In this document: positions 26,761-38,900 of the stretch, in pieces | Layout: each line of letters opens with the position of its first letter | How positions within the stretch are numbered: the stretch's first letter is position 1 | Assembly (NCBI RefSeq): GCF_035594125.1 | Contig: NC_087178.1 | Coordinates: forward strand, 5,706,001 to 5,770,000 | Direction of reading: 5' to 3' | Length of the DNA: 64,000 nt | DNA from: Scylla paramamosain | Lineage: Eukaryota > Arthropoda > Malacostraca > Decapoda > Portunidae | The notes under the pieces: model-generated | The model's database searches: none | What the model was told of the DNA's origin: nothing | The model's input: only the letters and a program-made list of their open reading frames with translations | Made by a program: the position numbers and the translations under genes

Positions 26761-26822
26761 ACATCATGACAGAAGTAAATGACCCTTTTAGTACAAAGAC
26801 ATTTTCTAGACATCATAAAATT
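26761..26822. repeat. Direct repeat R2, copy 2
   Basis: Partner of 26621-26682; differs by a few substitutions, so the duplication is not recent. Confidence 0.6.
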
Positions 26823-27822
26823 CATTTTTAGTCAGGGGTGGGTATAGATATGATATGCTAGTGACAAAACCGACAACCCAAATGTGGTTAATTCCTTCGT
26901 TATCGTTATCGTCATCTGGACTGAAGTTGATCAATGTGGTATTGAAAGAGGTATAAAAGTTTGCTTGGAAGATAAAAAAAAAAAAAAGGAAGATAGCCTG
27001 TAATTTCGTGAGATTTCTTATACATAAGCTAATACCACATTAATGTCAGGAAGTAGTTGATTAGGTGTTTAGATAGCCTTTATATCTAAACTAGTGTTTA
27101 TCATTGATGTATGAATGTGGTATTTCAATATATACGTAAAAGTTCTTAAAATAGTCTCCCTTCATCATGATCGAAAAGATTACATGAATTTGTTTGCAAG
27201 GATTTGGTATGTCGTGGGTTTTCTTAAAGATTAACTCTATATCGATAGCTAATTAAGAATGAAATAGGTGATTAATTCGGTTTAACAATTCATAAGATAT
27301 ACTGTCCTTATATCATGAAACTATGAAGGAATTAAGAGTGCGTAGACTGTAAAAGATTCAGGAAAGTTTATTTCATGTAATGAGTTCCTTATATTCCAGG
27401 ATATATCGATAGTTATTTAAGTGTTTGAATAGGTATTTCTGTACCTAGGCATTCAACTAGGTAAAACAATTTACTTGTAACTGGTCACATCGCAAGTTTC
27501 TAGTTCGCCTTAGGGAGGGAGAGATTAATAATTTGTAAATTTATCAAGCTTATCTCTCATCCACCGGCACCCATATCAACATAACGTTGTTGTCAGACGT
27601 GCGTGTGTGCGTGTGTGTGTGTTTGTGAATGAATGAATGAATTAATGAATGGGGAAGGATAGATAAGGAGGATGGAATGAAGATTTGGAGATGGAGAAAT
27701 GTGTTTTAAAGTGAAGAAAAGCACGCTCTGCTCTGTATGAATGTATATATGAATGACCCCTGTCCCCTCACCCACATCTATCCCGGCCATATATAAAAAA
27801 AAAAATATATATATATTATTAT

Positions 27823-27880
<58 letters not shown>

Positions 27881-28597
27881 TGTTATTTTCACCACAATAC
27901 CTTAGCTTCAGAACAGACACCCATGACAAAAGAAAACACTAAATAGAATCAAAGAAAGAAAGTCAAGCATATAAAAATACACAAGGAAATGAAGAGGGAG
28001 GGTACAAAGTAATGAATGATTATTTTCACCGGAGAACTAAATATTGGCTGCCACCACCTCCACGAACACCAAACAGGTACACGCTTCCTTTTCCTACACG
28101 CCTTGATTTAAGAGGAGTGATGGACTTAGGGTTATGGCTGAGGGGTAGTCATGTAGGACTGACAAGGATGGGAGGGAGGAGGGAAATGTTGGCTGTCTTG
28201 AAGTGTACTGGTGTGCATTCTGTTGGTGAGGCGGCTACTCGCTCCATGAGCCGCGGAGTGTGAAGCGCTAAGGACCCACACTTGCCCCATGCCCACTAAA
28301 CCTGCTAAGAACTGTCAGCCGTACATTTGGCATACCCCATATAAGATTTAACCATAATCGCATACAGCTTTCATCTCCATTTGGGTAAAGCTTTGTATTA
28401 ATAGCACGACTTCCCAGTTGACTTGTCTAGTTTGCTACTCAAAAGATACAGTAGTCAGGCTCGATCTTATACGATGGACACACGGTAGCCCAAAGCTGCT
28501 GGCACGTCAGCCCACCATAAAAAAAAAAAAGTGAAAAAGTGTGCCTTATGCAAATTCGTGTTTGTATGTATTATTTGGTTAATATATAGATAGTAGA
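26823..28597. other. Intergenic sequence
   Basis: AT-rich with no supported gene. A (CT)n microsatellite lies at 27826-27878. The short ORF near 28012-28263 has no recognisable features. Confidence 0.4.
27826..27878. repeat. (CT)n microsatellite
   Basis: About 53 bp of CT dinucleotides preceded by an A-rich and AT-rich stretch. Confidence 0.93.
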
Positions 28598-28790
28598 ATG
28601 GGCCCACCGCCATGCAGTGAGGCCGCTCGCTCTTTGGAAAGGAGGGGCTCTCAGCAGCATGGGTTCAAATCCTGGCCACGGTTCTATTGTAGCAATAGGG
28701 AAACTGGACGTAAAATGTGGTTAGTCATTCAGTTTAGGAGCACAGTCCCTCCCCAAAGGACTGTTTAAGACCCCATGTGAATGCTTTAGC
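28598..28790 (+). mobile_element. Probable tRNA-derived SINE
   Basis: Contains GTGAGGCCGCTCGCTC (A-box-like) and GGGTTCAAATCCTGG (B-box-like, at about 28660-28676) with spacing typical of a tRNA head, then an unrelated body. It is too imperfect for a tRNA gene. Confidence 0.5.
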
Positions 28791-29527
28791 ATTATGAACC
28801 AGTCCAACTTGATCATTTTATTTCAGCTGTACTGAAATACTCACTGCATGGTATTCTTCGTGTAAAGTATAACCTTATATGTCTTTCATGCCTATTCATA
28901 GATTCAACCAAGCACCCTTTTGACTCCATTAACTTCATAATTCATTGCAGTTTTGCCTTTAACACTCCTTATGTATACTGAACAAAGAAGCTGCAGGAAA
29001 TTAGTAGGCTTACATGTGGTATTATCCCATACATAACACCTATACCAATCTATCACCTCTGTTCCTAATTTTGGCTAATTTTACAAGGCACCTTATTGAC
29101 TTACTAGTAATTCATCAGTTCCAATTGCCTATCACTGTTTGAGAGCCAGTTTCTTCATAGCTCCTATTTTAAAGTCAAATAAACTTGAACCTGTTACTTT
29201 GATCTTATCCTGATTACTAATCTTGCGGATCTTGCCTGCATCATGAAAACCATTGTAGTGCCATGTTACAGAATGACAAGAGAATGGAGAGATAACACTG
29301 GATATGCCTCATCACCTTTAGTCTTAAATATGTCAGGTGTAACAGGACACAATTACATACTCTGTACAAAATTATATAATGCTCACTTTTCCAGATTGAC
29401 TTGCCAAACTGCCCAGTGTGAGGAGATGGCCAAGTAGGGTTTCAACTATAATGACCTTCATCTGTCCACTGGAGTCACAGAAAGCATCAATTTGTTAATG
29501 GTCTGAAGAGAAACGGCTATCTCAGAG
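28791..29527. other. Intergenic sequence upstream of the 29528 ORF
   Basis: AT-rich with no supported ORF. It probably includes the promoter and 5' UTR of the next gene, but I see no clear core element. Confidence 0.35.
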
Positions 29528-31237
29528 ATGTCAAGGATGGAAATAGAGCTGAACAGCATGAACAACACCAGTGATGGGAGTCCAGCTGTCAATGGGAGTG
29601 AAAATGAGCAGAAGAGCATAACAGCCCTCGATGAATTACTGGAACAGGAACTCAAGGAAGACGATTCAGTTGACTGTTTCATCAAGAGAGTTGGGGATGC
29701 AAGTGAAGACAGCTCAGAATTTGGCCTGAATTATGAGGAGGCACCAGTTGTATCCAGCTCTGCCTTCTACAGTCCCAAGGAAGATACAAGCACAGATAAC
29801 AATTCTCTGTTGGAAAAGGAGTTTGAAGACACGCTAAACAAGGGTCAGGAAGTGCCTTTCACTAGTGACACAGACAATCTCCCAAGTGGTGAGGAAGAAA
29901 CTGCTGGTGAAGAAGAAACTGCTGGCGAGGAAGAAACTGCTGGCGAGGAAGAAACTGCTGGTGAGGAAGAAACTGCTGGCGAGGAAGAAACTGCTGGCGA
30001 GGAAGAAACTGCTGGGGAGGAAGAAACTGCTGGTGAGGAAGAAACTGCAAAAGATGACATACCTGCAACAAACACAGGTGTGGAAGATATTCATGAAGGT
30101 ACAAAAGAAACTGAAGACAAAGGGAAAGCTGAACTGGAAAGTAAAATGGATACAGATTCTATGCAGAATGAAGAGAATGAAGAAAGCATGATTACTGAAG
30201 AGGCAGACAATGAAGTGAAGGATCAGGTTGATGAAAAGGAGTGTGTTGTGGAGGATGAACCAAAGGAAAAGGAAACTGGTGATGAAGTGCCTGATTTGAC
30301 AGAGATGAAGTCACCATCAGAAGCACCTAACAGTGACACTGACCAAACAGAAAAAGATACTGATGGCCAGAGTACAAAAGCTCACAGTACCAAAGAGGGT
30401 CACAGGGATGTATTATATCTTGTATTCCATCCAAAAGAACAAGAGAACAAAAAGTGTGAGAAATCTAAGGAAAGTCTGGTAAAGGTGCAGTGCAGTGAGA
30501 CCTCAACAACAAGTGGCAGTGTCATAAAAATTAACACAGGTGCTGACAAATCTGTAGCCAAGGCAGTGCCCAGTATTGCCTCTGGCAGTGAAACTAAGAA
30601 AGGTCAAGAAGTTGGTAAATCAATCATTGTCAAGAAAATTACTGCCAAAATTGTAAAGGACAGCAACACAGCCACAACAAAGGCAGGTAATGAACATGAA
30701 GTTAATGACCGTACAAGTGAACAGCCATTGTGCAGCACAAAGCCCTCTGAACCAGAAGAGCAACCACAAAATAAATCTGATGACACAAAAGGAGGACAGT
30801 CAGAGAAACAAACACTTAATGATGATGCTGGTAATGTGAAAACTGAAAAGCCCAAGATAATTTTAACTAAAAAGGTTTATGGAAATCGTAGAAGTCCCCG
30901 AAAAGCAAAAATTCCTACCACAGAGGATGGAGGTGCCACAAATATGGACACACAAGACCATCACAATAATATAGATAATAAAAAAGGTAGTGAAGGGAAA
31001 ACCCTGTCAGACAAGCTGAAACTTAAAGGAAATGAAAGTGGTGAGAGTACTGAGAAGAGAACAGCAAACATTGGAACTCTGAAAAGAAAATTTGAAGAAA
31101 TATGCCGGATATCACGGGAAGAAGAGGGTGCTGCAATAGAAGAAATTAAGAAAATGAAAAAGGAAACTTTAGATGTTCTCAAAAAGATTAATGCAGAAAT
31201 GGAAAAACTTAAAAAGGTTTTTTTGGCAAGGAAGTAA
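29528..31237 (+). CDS. Glu/Lys-rich protein with GEEETA repeats and C-terminal coiled coil, 569 residues
   Basis: A long uninterrupted ORF from ATG to TAA, with AATAAA ten bases after the stop (31247-31252). It is probably a complete single coding exon. The protein is very hydrophilic, rich in Glu, Lys, Thr, Ser and Asp, with no signal peptide or membrane span. Nine tandem GEEETA hexapeptides lie at about residues 121-174. A basic patch (KKVYGNRRSPRKAKIP) lies near residue 455. The last 55 residues (from TLKRKFEEICRISREEE to MEKLKKVFLARK) have heptad spacing typical of a coiled coil. The composition suggests an intrinsically disordered, possibly nuclear protein. I recognise no family, and no function is claimed. 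Codon use is ordinary and no frame interruption is seen. Confidence 0.8.
   Translation: MSRMEIELNSMNNTSDGSPAVNGSENEQKSITALDELLEQELKEDDSVDCFIKRVGDASEDSSEFGLNYEEAPVVSSSAFYSPKEDTSTDNNSLLEKEFEDTLNKGQEVPFTSDTDNLPSGEEETAGEEETAGEEETAGEEETAGEEETAGEEETAGEEETAGEEETAGEEETAKDDIPATNTGVEDIHEGTKETEDKGKAELESKMDTDSMQNEENEESMITEEADNEVKDQVDEKECVVEDEPKEKETGDEVPDLTEMKSPSEAPNSDTDQTEKDTDGQSTKAHSTKEGHRDVLYLVFHPKEQENKKCEKSKESLVKVQCSETSTTSGSVIKINTGADKSVAKAVPSIASGSETKKGQEVGKSIIVKKITAKIVKDSNTATTKAGNEHEVNDRTSEQPLCSTKPSEPEEQPQNKSDDTKGGQSEKQTLNDDAGNVKTEKPKIILTKKVYGNRRSPRKAKIPTTEDGGATNMDTQDHHNNIDNKKGSEGKTLSDKLKLKGNESGESTEKRTANIGTLKRKFEEICRISREEEGAAIEEIKKMKKETLDVLKKINAEMEKLKKVFLARK
29888..30049 (+). repeat. Coding 18-bp tandem repeat, nine GEEETA units
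   Basis: Nine in-frame 18-bp units differing mainly at the Gly codon (GGT/GGC/GGG) and one Glu codon (GAG/GAA). Near-identity at DNA level points to recent expansion. The reverse-strand ORFs over it are artefacts. Confidence 0.93.
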
Positions 31238-32488
31238 AAACAAGTTAATAAAAAGACACAAAAGGAAAAAAAGTACAAGTATGTGTGTTTAGCATAGATG
31301 TTTTGTCATGAATTCATTTATAAAAGAATGACTATATTGTGAAAAAGTAAAAATCAGGAACAATCAATGTATTTTATATATATATATACCTAACTTATAC
31401 AAGTGATTTCTTTATTTTTATTCATAATGTCTTGATTACTGGTAAATGTGAAAATGTAAATTACTAAGATGTGTAACTGCTGGCATTAAATTATAAGGTA
31501 AAATGTACAAGTGTTTTGTACATTTATTTGTGCAATTAGTGAGAGTGTGAAGTGTTTGATGAAGCAGTGCATGCTAGCTAGTGTATTTTGTAACGTTTCA
31601 GTTTTATGTGTATTTCAAGGCAGGTAAAATTGACATTTTTGCTTTTAATTACTTGGAAACAAAATTGATTAAATCTGTTGTGTAATAGGATATGTTGATT
31701 ACCCATTACAAATGAGATCATTTTATATTTTCAGTGTAATTACCACAATAGAGATTAAGTAAATCTTTAAAGTACTACTGTTGTGTTTGCACTGAACCTG
31801 TGTTGCAATGTAGAGCACACGTCCTCTGATTATGTACTCCTCACCATCATCATTAATGCCTTGCTTCTGTCTGTTGAGTCATGACCATTATACATTTCTC
31901 TGGGTTGTGGTAGTGCAGCTTGAGCAGTTTTTCTTAACCCTTTTACTGTGATACAAAACAATTATTGGCAACAAAAGTAATGCATGAAATCTTTACAAGC
32001 ATTTAAAAAAAAAAAAAAAAAAGTTGCAATTTCTACCCATTTTAAAGACTAAAGGTGGGTATAGAACAAGTAAGGATGTGAAAGGAAAGATGCACCAAAT
32101 TGTAGTCAGAGGGGTAATATACATTGCACCATACTTAATGGCATATTGAAAACAAAATATGCTAAAGGGAATAAATTAACGAATACACACATAAAACTGT
32201 TGTGTTTGTACTGAACCTGAGCTGCAATGTAGAGCACTCATCTTCTGATTGTGTACTCATCACTATCATCAGTGCCTTGATTCCATCTACTGAGTCATAT
32301 TACTATACATTTTTCTGGGTTGTGATGGTGCATCTATAGCAGAAATTCTCCTTAATATACACTGCACCATACTTACTGGTATACTGGAAACAGAATATAC
32401 TAAAGGGAATAAATTAATCAGTGAATACATACATAAAACTTTACAAAACTGGTTCATACAATTTATATACCAGCAATTACTGTGTCAC
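31238..32488. other. Convergent intergenic region between the Glu-rich gene and NOL6
   Basis: Contains the 3' ends of two converging genes. Two diverged direct copies of one segment are present (about 31779-32196 and 32200-32440, beginning TGTTGTGTTTG); the first is interrupted by a MITE. A poly-A run lies at about 32007-32023. No ORF is supported. Confidence 0.55.
31938..32113 (+). mobile_element. piggyBac-like MITE, copy 1, at a TTAA target
   Basis: Starts after TTAA (31934-31937) with CCCTTTTACTG and ends in CAGAGGGG before a mutated TTAA (gtaa). The neighbouring paralogous segment at 32352 keeps an empty TTAA with matching right flank (TTAATATACA), so the insertion boundaries can be read directly. 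Related copies occur at 62556-62740 and about 39700-39884. No ORF. Confidence 0.7.
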
Positions 32489-35400
32489 TCAGGTGTTTTT
32501 CACTTGAACTTCATGAACAAGGCCAGCACCAAGAACCTTAAAGTCCTCCAAGATTGCTTCTAAATTGGGTACTTGTTTGACTTCCTTCACCCCAACCAGC
32601 CGATGCCCCTCCATGCCACCAATCTGGAGAGAAGGTGTTCATTATTCCTGTGAAATTTAGTTCTTGTAGCTGACAGTTTCATTTATGTATATGGCAAGCA
32701 TGATTACTGGAGCAGAGGAGAGTAGAGAAAGAAAGACAGAGAGAGTGAGAGAGAGACTGGTACTTCAAGGATGGATGAGAATGTTCTGGAAGAGCTTATT
32801 TTCCAGCTTTTATCAGTAAAATTAAGACAGACAAAGGCCATACATTTCTGGACCTGATAATTTACTTTCAACATTCATCTATTCAAGATTACATTATTTG
32901 AAACAATCTTAAGTACCTTCAGCTCCTGCATCTGAAGAGCATGAGGCTTCCACACCACACCGATGGACTCTCCGCCGTGCTCATCATAGAAGAAGAGTGC
33001 CAGGTAGCCAAAAGCATTCTGCAACAAGTGATGACATTAAATGAGAGATAGTGGAAGGAACAGACTGAGAAGACCAGTCAATTGTCATTTACTCAACCTT
33101 TTCCTATTTCTATGTTCACTGAATTGTTCATGGCAAAACAATGTCGACACAAGGCAACCAAGCAACAACTAATTTTTCAGTTGGTTTATAATAACAATTA
33201 CCTGTAGTTCCTGGAGATACATCTGTGCAACATCAAACATCACAATGGGCATCACTTCCCCTGATTTTTTCTCGTACTGCTTAAGTTTAAAAGATTTTTT
33301 TGGCTTCCAGTCTAGGGTTTCAAAACGCCGACTCAATTCACTGGTATTTAGTTCAATGGTGACATCAAAGTCACTGAAATTTGGGCGGAAGACTGTCTGG
33401 AAGGAGAGTGCCAAGTTACCACATGCATGTACTGATGAAGGTGCAATATCAATCACAATATGACAAGTCTTCAGTATTTTTATAAAAACAACTTTCTGAG
33501 AGTTACCTTTATATCCATGTGGCTGCTCAACAAATTCTTGTTCAAAAAGTTGAGTGCAGCTTCAGCCAGCTGCTTACTGCGGTACAAAATTTGCAGTGAT
33601 GCTGATCCCTTGGTCCATAGGGAGGCGTGCTTGTACCGCCGGTCCAGAGCACCCACAATGTCTGACCTCGCCACTGGATGGAGATCATAGGGAGTCACCA
33701 AGAACAAGTCTGGCAGAGTTGCCCGCTGGGATGTGAAACGGCGACTGAGTTCTGTCACATCCTCAACTGAAAGAAAATTAATATTGATTAAAGAACCATA
33801 CTGATGTAAGAACTCTCTATTGACATCAAATACAATTAGTCATAAAATGCTGTACACACAACTATAATCTTATACCTGAAAACTCCTCATTTAAATTCAC
33901 AAGGATGGGAGTAGTCTTCCAGTCTGTCCGTTCCAGCAGCTTGAGGAACCTGAAGAAGGCTGCATGGGGTGTGTGAGGAGGGGAATAAGGGGCTGGATTC
34001 AAGTACAAATAGGCCACCAGGAGTTCCACAGCGATGGAGGGAATGTGAGGTATCAGAAGCTGTGCTGCTGCCCATCGTTTGCAGAGACGCACACCTCCAC
34101 TGAAACTTGGGTGATCTGCTTGAATGCTGGAAAATGAAAATAAAATAAATGCTGGGGCTGTTGCCTAACTAGAAACCTTGCCACCAAAGGAAAACTTACA
34201 AGAATAAAACAAAATGAGTCCAATGATAAACACTGCTCATACGGCTAACCTTGCCAATGCTGTTGTTAATCGGGGTAGTGTTTCTATCTCCAGTTCTAGT
34301 TGTGTTGCAGCTGCTGTCTCCTGCTCCTTCCAGTCCCCTTCAGGAGTCTCCACCAGGCGTTGCAGGTAGATCTCTCGTAAATAGCAGACTTGTACTCGGA
34401 AAAAATAGCCCATCTGTGGGAGAACAATGAAGACAATTTTGTCTTTCCATCTTGTAATCCATCTCTTTGCTATGTTGATCAATCCCTCCTTTCACATTCA
34501 ACAACACTATGCAATTGTAATGGCTGTCCTCAGAGCAGATTCTGTCCACTTTACAGGTCTTTAACTCTGCATGAACTCCACCTCTTGTACCTAGCAATCA
34601 CAACGAGTAGCAATGAAATCACTGCATCTCTTACCCAGAGAATCTGCAAGAAGCCAGGGAATACGATGGCTGTGATGTTGTCCTTTGAAAGCAAGTCACA
34701 CATCTTGGAGTGGAACTCAGCTTTTATGGCCTGAATTGCATCCAAGTCATCAGGCCACTTTCCACTTATTTCCAAGAAGATAATTACTGAAAAAAAAAGT
34801 CTGAGATAGTCTACAGCTAACTTATTGAGTATGCCACAAGACTTAAAAAAAAATCAGCTATACATTGTATGGTATTACATCAATATATAAACTAGAATCT
34901 GTACAATTTCCTCTAAGCAGAAGTCTTTATATATTAATTGTATTAATGAAATACTGAACAAATGTCTTGGTGATCCATTGTTGACAGATTACAATGCCTT
35001 TACCTCATGCAATGGTTAAAAAAATGAAATCTGTACCTTCCATGGCATATTTGAACACTGCACTTGGTCCCTCATGTCCAGAAAACAGCAGATGATCTCC
35101 AGCCACTTCAACTGCCTGAAGAAAGAATAAATAAAAACAAAAATACCTCAAAGCAGAAAGCAGAAACATCATAGTTTTCAAGAAGACAAGCATGGTGTTA
35201 TATGAGCAGCAGGTCCATTCTATATCAACATTCCTAAAACGCAGTACTAAATGGATCAGGGAAGAGCCTCACCTGTCCTGAGGTGGGCATTGCTACTGCC
35301 AGAGGTGGGAAGACCCTGGAATGCCTGTTGACATCTGACTTTGGCTGCACCGCAGTGATTTTCAGAGGAAGGTCGAGTGAACGCAACTTTCTTGACAGGG

Positions 35401-35956
35401 AATCAAAAGCCTGTATGGCCTGCTGTGTGGCCTCTTCTCCAGTCGCATACCTGCAAGACAGAGAAAGGAATGACTCAAGTGACCAGACCATTTCTCCAGT
35501 TGCAAGATCAGTTTGGTGCACGAAATATTTTCAGTGGCATAAACAAGTGCATTTTTATTTCATGGGAAGTCAATCCAATACTGCAGTATTAGATAATGTT
35601 CTGTAGTATAAAATACAACTTACTCAAATGCCATTTTATATTCTGGCCAATGTAGAATCATCTCCATCTGTTTGGCAATGTATGTAACATTTTCTTCATG
35701 GATTCCACAGTGGCGATACAAAACATCTTTACAGATTTTTTCAGGAATGAGGCGGCGCTGTGCCTGCGACAGACTAGGGGCACCCCAGAGAACAGCCTCA
35801 TGGAAGCTGCCATCCTGGAACCTTCTCAGGGAACACTGCTCACCCCAAAACAGCTTGAAATGTTCAGCTTCAGGAGATTCTGCTGAGGGTCCCTGGAAAA
35901 AAAAAGAAAAAAAAAAAAAAAAAAAAAAAAATAAATAAATAAATAAATAAATAAAA

Positions 35957-35987
<31 letters not shown>

Positions 35988-38900
35988 AATAAATAGAATA
36001 AATAAAATAAATAATAATGAATAAATAGATAAAAATAAAAATAAATAAAAAATAAATTAATAAAATAAATAAATAAATAAATAGATAAATAAAAAAAATT
36101 ATCCATCAAAGCACATTGTTGAGTAGCAAACCTACAGAGAATAAGTGTCCTCAATAATATCACAATCTGGTCTAATGCCAATCCACAAACCTTGGTGAGC
36201 AGTGCCCAGGCTGAGGCCGGGTCAAGAACAAGTCCTAACTCTAGTGACCAGGAATGTTGAGGTGGAGGGTGGTCCACCTGCCATACACATGAAGTCTCTC
36301 TTCTTGGTGCAATGAGAGTCTTTCTTTCTGTGAGCCCTTCACTGAGCACGGCCAGCATGCAGGACCACAGCACCCGCCTAGCATCACCCAGCCAGTCCAG
36401 GGTGTGCTGCAGGTGGTTGCTCTTCTTCATGCTGAGTGCCTTAATCCCTTCTTTCTTCTTCAATCTTGTTAAAGCAAAGGAAATCATGTGCTGATCTTCA
36501 CTATTCAGATCAAAAGACTTCAGATGGATGAAAAACTAAATACATACAGAGAAAGGGAGTACATATAACTTAATTTCTGACCATGACTATAACAGTAATC
36601 ACTATTTGGTACACAATAATTCTTAGACATACAGAATACATACCTAACACACAGAAACTGGTCACTCATCTGGAACATCTCAACTTTTTTGATGAAGAGA
36701 GACTCAAAACTGTCAGCAGCAGAGGAATTCAGGAAAGCTATTGCCAGCTGACTCTCATATTGGATCTGTGGGGCAGGGAATCACAGGGCATTACTTTGTA
36801 CTCAGTGAGTCCTTTCCTATACAACATGACAGCTGAGAATCAAGCCAATTTCACAAAAACTCAAAGAAAAGTGATTGATATGTATGATGCCTGCCATCCC
36901 TAACTTTATGGAATCTCCAAGGAAAACTTTACTATACTTAAACTATACTGGTAATGAGAGAATAGATTTTTTGTGTTCATGATGGGAAACTGGTGTAGGA
37001 ATGTGATTTCTGGGGCATTACCTATTATATCATTAGTCACATAATTTATGCATGTCTTTTGAAGGAATCTTTTCATTAACTTTTCTTTATCATCACCATC
37101 ATTACATCTAACATCCTTATTTTCCCTTAAGGAGTTGAATGGCTAAGTTTTCTTTACCATATTTTCAAAATAATAACCACTGCTCTGTCTTTGCACTTTC
37201 ATTTAAGCTGTCTCTGATTCACTTACCAATACTTATCATCACGCACCAAGAACTTTACTTACCCTCTGGAAATCTGCAGTGATCATCATAGCTGCCAAGT
37301 TGAGGAGGCCTGAGGGATCAACAAACACCACCTCATACAGCTGGTGAAATGTGTCCAGTGAGGGAGTCTTGTCCTGCGTGGGGCACATGTTGATTCCCTT
37401 CACCGTCCAGTCAACAGACCCTGCCAGTGAGTTGCTTTAGTGTTTATCAGGCAGGGCTAATCAAGGGTTACGTATTTTTTTTACATAGGGACACTGGCCT
37501 AGAGCAACATAAAGGAGAGAAAAGAAGGCCTAATGATGATGCCAGTCCCAAAGAAAAAGCCCAAAGGATTATTGAAAACAGGAGGTTAAATGTCTTGAGA
37601 CCTTGAAAGAGTTCGTGTCACAGGAAGAAGAAATACAGGAGCAAGTAGGGAGTTCACAGAAAGTTGGTATGTCATGTAGCATTTTCTGTTGCTCTCCAAG
37701 ATTTCACTGGCTAGATTTGTCTCTTGGTAGAACTAATCAGAGATACTGGCCAAAGATGTCCACTTTGCTTTACTATAAGTCTTCTGGTATCATCCTCAAA
37801 ATGCAAATCTCATCCACACATCTCTCTCCTTTCTAAGTACACCTTGCTCTTCAATTACATAATCTGTAATAGTATGCAATCTTGGTGCAGAGTACATGAC
37901 AGACTCAACTCACCGATGTTAAGCACTGCATTTCGAAACACCTGATAGGGCGACATCTGAGAGTTGATCTTGTGGGACTGCAGGAGGTGAATCACAAACA
38001 GGGTGACCATGTGACCAGAAAAGCTGCCTATTCCCTGCATGAAGATAAATAAATAAGAATGGTTCACACATATTTGTGGTAAGCAGAACAATATAAAAGG
38101 TGTATTTTAACTTCAAGAAACATTTTTTTTTTAAATATAGGAGGGACACTGGTCAAGGGAAACAAAATCCAATAAAAAAAATCAAAGCCCACTGAGATGC
38201 CAGTCCCAGAAAAGGGTCCAAAGTGGTAGTAAAAAACTGAAGGATAAGTGTCTTGAAACCTCCCTCTTGAAGGAATTCAAGTCATAGGAAGGTGGAAATA
38301 CAGAAGCAGGCAGGGAGTTCCAGAGTTTACCAGAGAAAGGGATGAATGATTGAGAATACTGGTTAACTCTTGCATTAGAGAGGTGGACAGAATAGTGGTT
38401 GAGAGAAAGAAGAAAGTCTTGTGCAGCGAGGCTGTGGGAGGAGGGGAGGCATGCAGTTAGCAAGATCAGAAGAGCAGTTAGCATGAAAATAGTGGTAAAA
38501 GACAGCTAGAGATGCAACATTGCAGTGATGAGAGAGAGGCTGAAGACAGTCAGTTAGAGGAGAGGAGCTGATGAAACAAAAAGCTTTTGATTCCACCCTG
38601 TCTGGAAGACCGGTATGAGTGGAATCCCCCAACATGTGAAGCATACTCCATACATGAACGGATAAGGCCCCTGTACAGAGTTAGCAGCTGGAGGGATGAG
38701 AAAAATTGGTGGAAATGTCTCAGAATGCCTAATTTCATAGAAGCTGTTTTAGCTAGAGATGAGATATGAAGTTTCCAGTTCAGATTATAAGTAAAGGACA
38801 GACCGAGAATGTTCAGTGTAGAAGAGGGGGACAGTTGAGTGTCACTGAAGAAGAGGGGATAGCTGTCTGGAAAGTTGTGTTGAGTTGATATAAGGAAGAA

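Noticed and set aside
28598..28700. Functional tRNA gene on the plus strand
   Set aside because: The B-box matches but the stems do not pair; a SINE head is more likely.
35870..36487. 205-codon minus ORF ending in a long Tyr/Phe/Leu run
   Set aside because: The N-terminal part is the NOL6 exon 36191-36535; the rest is translation of the AAAT intronic tract.
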